Assembly (NCBI GenBank): GCA_038373865.1
Contig: JAXGGA010001681.1
Span: 79,990 to 143,989 of the forward strand
Direction of reading: 5' to 3'
DNA: 64,000 nt
Source: Uloborus plumipes
Taxonomy: Eukaryota; Arthropoda; Arachnida; Araneae; Uloboridae
Positions within the stretch are counted from its first letter, which is position 1; each line of letters begins with the position of its first letter. This document shows positions 58,801 to 64,000 of the stretch, piece by piece. The position numbers and the translations under genes are program-made. The notes beneath the pieces are model-generated. The model was not told where the DNA came from. It did no database searches and saw nothing but the letters and a program-made list of their open reading frames with translations.

Positions 58801-59317
58801 TGTACTATAGCAAGTAAACTATAAGGAAAAGATAATGAATAGAATTAAAAATTGGTAATTAAATTTTACAATTTTGAACTGTAATTTTAGTGTTTACATG
58901 TTTTTTATTTAAACATGTAATGTGAAGTGAGAATGTATTTATTTCATTCCAATATCTTGTCTTATTTAATTTACTGTATCAACTCAAAATTATTATTATT
59001 TAAATATGTAATATATTTTACCAATGGAGTTTCAAATTAACATAACAACTCATTGATAATGGTATATTTAGTTATTCTCTTATGCATTAGAACATGTAAA
59101 AATTGCATTTTGGATTTTTCAGTGATTTTTTTTTTCTTTCTGTGCAGGTGCAAAGAGAAATTTTATGATGTGCATAAACTTCCAACTACAAGTATTATTA
59201 TAGTGTATCATAATGAAGCTTGGTCAACATTACTTAGAACTGTTCACAGTGTCATTGATAGATCCCCTAATCATCTAATAAATGAAATAATACTTGTTGA
59301 TGATGCAAGTACCAGAA
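52614..59317 (+). CDS. Polypeptide N-acetylgalactosaminyltransferase (GT27), N-terminal part; runs off the window
   Basis: It starts mucin-type O-glycosylation in the Golgi by moving GalNAc from UDP-GalNAc to Ser/Thr. Three coding exons: 52614-52886 (ATG 52625), 53787-53967 and 59148-59317, with GT-AG junctions in phases 1, 2 and 1; about 204 residues. Residues 1-13 are a basic cytoplasmic tail, about 14-35 a Leu/Ile-rich type II membrane anchor, then a stem. The catalytic GT-A domain begins with [20 protein letters not shown], then [30 protein letters not shown] and LVDDAST. All of these are hallmark blocks of the family; the DxH metal site and the lectin domain are still to come, beyond 64000. 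The upstream exon end at 52614 implies a 5'UTR exon not identified. I cannot tell which paralogue it is. Confidence 0.93.
53787..53967 (+). CDS. GALNT second coding exon
   Basis: Acceptor TTTTCTAG, donor GGTAATT (GT at 53968). Encodes [20 protein letters not shown], then the [20 protein letters not shown] motif that opens the catalytic region. Phase 1 in, phase 2 out. Confidence 0.92.
54700..55440 (+). repeat. Degenerate ~80-160-bp tandem repeat
   Basis: Modules of the form TTAAAAATGCATTTTAAACG + ATCTTTGGTAATGTTA recur near 54761, 54920, 54998, 55085 and 55180. Same family as 42121-42800. Confidence 0.55.
56603..56891. mobile_element. Small inverted-end element
   Basis: Element 56609-56885 has ends ACAAGGACGGATACAAGG / TAGATTCGCCCTTGT and is flanked on both sides by GGGCAC (56603-56608 and 56886-56891). 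Probably a hAT-related MITE, but the visible duplication is 6 bp, not 8. Confidence 0.5.
56958..57426. mobile_element. Small hAT MITE (CAGGGCCGCCG ends), copy 2
   Basis: Element 56966-57418 (453 bp) with perfect 8-bp duplications CTCTTACC at 56958-56965 and 57419-57426. It is the reverse-orientation counterpart of 24699-25176, block by block. Confidence 0.9.
59148..59317 (+). CDS. GALNT third coding exon
   Basis: Acceptor CTGTGCAG, donor GTAAGA. Encodes [36 protein letters not shown] and ends LVDDASTR. The conserved Cys and the [12 protein letters not shown] block are diagnostic of GT27. The next exon (toward the DxH motif) was not found before 64000. Confidence 0.93.
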
Positions 59318-60469
59318 GTAAGATTTTCCCCCCTCTATCTTGAAATATTAAATAGTTCAAACACACTGACACAATAGAACCCTGATTTATAATGTCTCCC
59401 GTATTTGGTGCCAAATTTGTGTAATGCCATTAGTATTATTTCTTCCCGTATGTTACATTCTGTGTTCACATTTCTGTTTTTAACTTTTCTATCCTAATAA
59501 TGCCAAAATGCCATCTTGTATTTTATGCTTTTTTTCTATAAAAAATTCTACATTATATTTCGTTTCAAACTCAAAGCATGATTTGGACCATATCTCTTAA
59601 CTTCTTTTCGTTTAGCCAGGCCCATCATTTTGAGGAGTCAGATTCCAGATTTTGAGGGGGAGCGAGCTGGAGCTCTTGCTGCAGGTAGCAACTTCTGAGG
59701 GGACAAATTATTATTATTTTTAGCAGTTTTAAGTGATCAAGTTGCAAGGAAAGATTTTGCTGGGAAAAGTTAGGCAAACAGTAATAACGATGACTCCAAA
59801 CAGGGGCGGACTGGCTCCCCCATGAGGGCGCTAACCCAAACCTCCAAAGGGCGCACTTCAAAATAGCACCGCCCCCCCCCCCCCCCCCACACACACACAC
59901 TTTCTCCGGGAATTATCCGCAAGGGTCTCGATTTTTTTTTACAGCAAAATTAAATTTGGTACAATATATGTTACAGAAGAGTGATTTTGTCGAATAAATT
60001 GTTTCACCTGGGCGTTATCGCAACTACTATTCCTTTATAGATTGTATGTGTTTCAGAACTTACAAGACAAATGTGTAATCCTGTTCCTATCTTCATTGTA
60101 ACACTTTTTATACACAATACGATTAATTTTAAGCAAAACACCATTTTTATCTTCTTATCACTTATTTTTAGCCTTTTTTCGTTATCCGCGGTAGCCGTGC
60201 CACCCAATTGCGCGGATAATTGGGAGTATACCGTAGTTAAATTATAAGTTAAACCTGCATAATAAATGGGTGTGAAAATTTGGGTGTGGGTGTGTATGCT
60301 TCTTATCCACAGTTTGCGCCGGATCTTTACCAAATTTCGTAACAAAGTCCTTTGCTGCTCAGAAATTCACATTGAAGATTTTCGGAACATCGGAACTCAA
60401 AAAAATCCAAAGAGATCTAAGTTTAAATTTTGAGTCATACTGCCAGTTTCGTAGGATTATATTGTGGAA
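59318..60469. other. GALNT intron 3, first part
   Basis: AT-rich, with a C/(AC)-rich run at 59870-59900. No exon supported. Confidence 0.5.
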
Positions 60470-60574
60470 CTAGCGGTACCCGCACGGCTTTGCCCGTGGT
60501 ATAAAATTAAAAGTTCATTTGTAAAATAATTGATATAGCAGAAAAAATGCTCTATTTTAGTTTTATTCAACTAT

Positions 60575-61035
60575 AATTCCTTCAAAGTGATATAAAGATC
60601 TGATATGGACCCCACACTACTTAATTTTACGTGTAAATTTCTTAGTAGATGCCTTAAGTGCTAAAATAGTGCTTGGAGTGAGCAAGATAACAATTCAAAC
60701 ATTTGTATCCCTAGTTTGCTACGAAACAATGCAAAAAAATGTTTTACAATGATTTATCTCCTAAATATGATCGATTTTAACATCATTCAGTGGATTTTTC
60801 ACAAAATATCGCCAACAGCGCCAAATTGAACCTAAATCAAAAAAAAAAAAAATTTTTTTTCGCCAATTGGCGTCAAATACTTGGCGATCAAAAGCTTGGC
60901 GATATATCGCCAAGTGGTCGCGCCAATTCATATCACTTTTGTTAACCAATTCATATCACCTTGCATTGAAAACACTGATTTACCCGACAAATGGGGTAAA
61001 ACACCCCCTTGGAACATTCGAATGCAACCCCAAGG
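60575..61035 (-). repeat. Dispersed repeat, copy 2 (inverse of 7735-8190)
   Basis: Same ordered blocks on the minus strand as 7735-8190, including TTGGCGATATATCGCCAAG, with moderate divergence. Confidence 0.6.
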
Positions 61036-61365
61036 GAGATGGACAAAAATAAGCCAAAAGAGAAAATAAGAACAATTTTGTTGATAACAGGAACCAACAG
61101 AAATCTTACCAAAGTTTAAGAGAAGAAGAAAGTTTTCTTTCCTAGCTTAAAAAACAAAACAATACATTTTCCGAAATGAAACACTTTAAAAAAACGATGC
61201 AATATCGCAATTGATACGATATTTCGTTAATCTGTGCTTTAGGTACCCTTTTCTCGCTAAATGAACGATAGGCGCGCCAAGCGTGGTAACCCTAGCTATT
61301 TGGCGTAGTTGACTTTTTGAAAACGCGCCAAGCAGGGTCCCAAAGCATCTTCACCGCTTCACCGG

Positions 61366-61672
61366 GAAAAAGACAGGGTTGCCAGAGAATTGGAACAAAA
61401 AAAAACTACGCCTCCTCTAAAAAAAATATTACAAAATACTACTGTTTCCAAACGTTGCCAAAATCAATGTTGCTGAAATGCGAAATCTATGAAAATGAAA
61501 AAAAAAAAAGAATCCGCCAAATCTTTTAATTAAGTCATTAGTGTATTGGAAACAGGGTTGCCAGAAACATACTACGCTCCTTATTTGGGCCGAAAAAATA
61601 CTACCGTAGAATCAAAAATACTACGTCTGGCCGTAGCCTACGAAGATAGACGCTGGCAACCCTGGAAAAAGA
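61366..61672. mobile_element. Small hAT MITE (CAGGGTTGCCAG ends)
   Basis: Element 61374-61664 (291 bp) starts CAGGGTTGCCAGAGAATTGG and ends ACGCTGGCAACCCTG, with 8-bp duplications GAAAAAGA at 61366-61373 and 61665-61672. A second copy of the left terminus (CAGGGTTGCCAGAAAC) lies inside at about 61555, suggesting insertion of one copy into another or an internal duplication. Confidence 0.75.
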
Positions 61673-62802
61673 AAGAAACAAAAATAAGTATGAACACGTA
61701 ACCATAGTAACAACATGAAAAATTGATTTCCGTTGATAAAATAATTCATTTTATCTCTCTTTTCAAACAAATTTTATTCTAAAGTTCAACCATTTTAGAA
61801 TCGTTTGGCTTGCTTTACTGAAGGTAAGCCTTGAATTTCGGGATTCTAAAAACAATTGTTACAGCTCTCCTGATGATCGTAGTAACTTCGAAAAAACTTC
61901 ATTTTGTGCAGAAAATTTCAAGCTTTCGAATGACATAAGACTTGAAAATGTGTGTGAAATATTTCTTCCCTATTTTATCGAATTTCCGCTAAGAATTCGA
62001 ATAGAAAAAGAACGAAATGGAATTTTCGAAAAATCGCTTCGAGGTGCAAAACTACATGCTACAAACTAATTTTGTGCCAAGTGGCATGAAAATCGACCGA
62101 ACGGTTTTGGCGCTACGCGCGTAACAGACAGACAGACAGAAAGAAAGAAAGAAAGAAAGAAGGACAGACAGAACCACCTTCAGCTTTATTATTAGTAGAG
62201 AATAACAACAATAAGTTTCTGTCAGATCTTTGCCAAATTTGTCACAAAGATTTTTCAATACTCAGAAATTTCACATGGAGGGGGAGATAGGTGTGTTTAA
62301 CAAAATCTGATAAGGTCTGAATTTAAATTTTGAAATAGCTATTCCTTCACTTTGGCGTGAAATTGTACACAATTTTTTCTATTATTTGAGCCTGATTAGT
62401 GAACATGCGTCTCTTGGCAAAACTTTTAATTTCACGATAGACCGTGCAATGACTGAGAAAACAGCTAAGTAATATACAATGGCGATGTTTATTCCTCTCA
62501 TTTCTCAATTAAAGTTATATTTTTTACGAGCGTGTTACATTCTGAAATGTTTTGTGAAAATTTTTTACTTACTCTCATGCAGGGTCTACAATAAAGCGTA
62601 AATAATAAGAAAAGCAAAATCTAGATAAAATCCTCTTTATTAAATTGCTAAAAAGATAAAATCCTTTAAAATAATACACCAATAAATAAAACTTTCAGTT
62701 CACAGCAATACATCTCGCTCTATTTTAAACGCGTTTATTTTCATTGAAAAATTAAAGTTACTTCTTTAGCTACAATTTCTTTGTTCTCTGGTGCTTAACA
62801 AA

Positions 62803-63449
62803 CAGGGGTCCCGTTGACGCGCTATAGCGCGTAAAATAAGCGGATTTCAGGAAATGGACTCAATATTTGAAACTTAACGCGTCCTGCGGGACTCGCTAAA
62901 ATTCGTCCCGTGGACGGATTTATCAGTTAAAAAAGGGTAAAATTAAGGTGGTGCGGATTAGCTAGATGCTTTTTTTCCCCAACGCGACCTATGACGACTT
63001 AGTTGTCCTGTCCGTAATGTTGTTTATTTTATAGTCTGAGTTTGTTATGTTGTTTATTTTACGTAGCCTAAATTTCCTTTTTTGCGATAAAGGCTTCGTA
63101 AAATAAACAACATTACATATTCAGGTTATGTAAAATAAATAACATTCCAGACAAGGAAGGTGCCTTCGTCATTTGCACGCGCCTGTCTTAATTCACCCAT
63201 TGTCAAAAAGTAATTAGCGTACTATAATAAATATTTCAAAAATAAATCTTTACATTTTACAATGATTTTGACTATCGACTAAAAATTATTACTTCACATT
63301 CATTTAATTGCTAAGTTTTTCCTTTTTCTTTCTTTTCTTTTTTTTTTTTTTTGCAGAGTGCGGGACCCACTATTTTCAAAATGGACCCACTTTTTCAAAA
63401 ATGGTGGGTCCTCGGGACCCAGCTTTGTGAGCACCCGACGGGAGCCCTG
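62803..63449. mobile_element. Probable hAT-type element
   Basis: Ends CAGGGGTCCCGTTGACGC and GACGGGAGCCCTG are imperfect inverted repeats. Flanks share only ACAAA, so the target duplication is unclear. Encloses an inverted-repeat cluster at about 63005-63165. Confidence 0.45.
63005..63165. repeat. Foldback cluster of AATGTTGTTTATTTTA motifs
   Basis: Two forward copies (about 63015 and 63047) and two inverted copies (TAAAATAAACAACATT at about 63097; TAAAATAAATAACATT at about 63130) surround a short AT centre, so the whole can fold into a hairpin. Confidence 0.65.
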
Positions 63450-64000
63450 ACAAAAATTGCATTACTTATTTGTGATTTCTGTCTCAAATGCTTTTAAAAA
63501 TTCTAGATTCTGTATTCTTAAACAAATTAAGAATCTGACCTAACTGTTATGAGTTTAACCATCCAAAACCATTGCTAGTACTTTCCAAACTTGTCTCTCA
63601 TTAGTTAGATAAGTCGTGTAAATTCGGAAGTTTGAAAAACAAAAATTCGTAATTTGTGAGCCCTCCTCATTGTGTTAAAACCGATCTTGTAATACAATAA
63701 AAGATAGTTATAATGCACACCATGGAACACGTATATAGATTTAAATAAAATACAATTTTAACCATATTATTCACAAATAAATGGGCTTCATAACAGAGCT
63801 TCATCCTGCACTAAATGGTTACATATTAGCTGTTGTGCTTAAAATACAAATTGTTTTTTTCAATTTATTGTTCACCTTCGAAAAGTTGTGGGATTTATAA
63901 AGAATTATGGTGTGCGTATATATTGATTAAGCTGTTTAAGGGTATTATCTGCTGTATTTTTACTTACTGCTGTTTTGATGATCCGCTTACCATTAAAAAT

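Larger units (their letters stand above)
53968..59147 (+). other. 5.2-kb GALNT intron with transposon insertions
   Basis: Holds the degenerate ~80-bp repeat (54700-55440), a small inverted-end element (56609-56885), a hAT MITE (56966-57418) and further repeat debris to 58460. The remaining AT-rich sequence shows no exon. Confidence 0.7.
60470..62200. repeat. Dispersed element (TAGCGGTACCCGCACGG start, microsatellite 3' tail)
   Basis: Starts CTAGCGGTACCCGCACGGC and ends after a (GACA)n/(GAAA)n run with CAGCTTTATTATTAGTAGAG, a layout I know from abundant arthropod interspersed repeats. It contains the inverted copy of 7735-8190 (60575-61035) and a nested hAT MITE (61374-61664). Confidence 0.5.

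Overview
Eukaryotic, AT-rich, repeat-dense DNA. There are no bacterial operons; the genes are short exons in long introns with GT-AG junctions. Dense hAT-type DNA transposons, a Tc1 relative, a tRNA-derived SINE, solo LTRs and a decayed copy of a protein family I know from many arthropod genomes all suggest an arthropod, probably a chelicerate such as a spider. That assignment is inference.

Only two genes are supported, both on the plus strand. The first (coding exons 2667-14148, transcript end near 14785) encodes a glycine-rich repetitive protein. One 1.18-kb exon carries about 50 copies of a Gly-Gln-Gly-Ser-Gly-Met/Leu-type hexapeptide. Short phase-1 exons flank it and the protein ends in a short cysteine-bearing tail. 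Its 5' end and signal peptide were not found. The second (from 52625, running off the right edge) is the start of a polypeptide N-acetylgalactosaminyltransferase (GT27). Three coding exons give the cytoplasmic tail, membrane anchor, stem and the start of the catalytic domain.

The 38 kb between them (about 14.8-52.6 kb) is almost entirely mobile DNA. Region 16.5-20.4 kb holds hAT insertions with 8-bp target duplications, one of them carrying a nested 142-bp hairpin. Region 21.05-29.6 kb is an old minus-strand pseudogene split by a 7.7-kb hAT-like element, which itself holds a FLYWCH zinc-finger frame, a TTAA-flanked MITE, a tandem-repeat/tRNA-like composite, a small hAT MITE and a solo LTR. 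Region 31.4-51.1 kb is a nest of transposons inside transposons inside tandem arrays.

The centre of that nest is a large palindrome (arms 35782-38704 and 39198-42120, 493-bp spacer). Its 8-bp target duplications are exchanged between the two arms, and other sequence marks agree that the spacer has been flipped by recombination between two inverted transposon copies, or was mis-oriented during assembly. A second, smaller palindrome lies at 45126-46678. The flank after the last exon (59.3-64 kb) is again repeats. I see no CRISPR, rRNA, functional tRNA or gene cluster that would make a new defence or metabolic system; what is unusual here is the transposon architecture and the glycine-rich gene.
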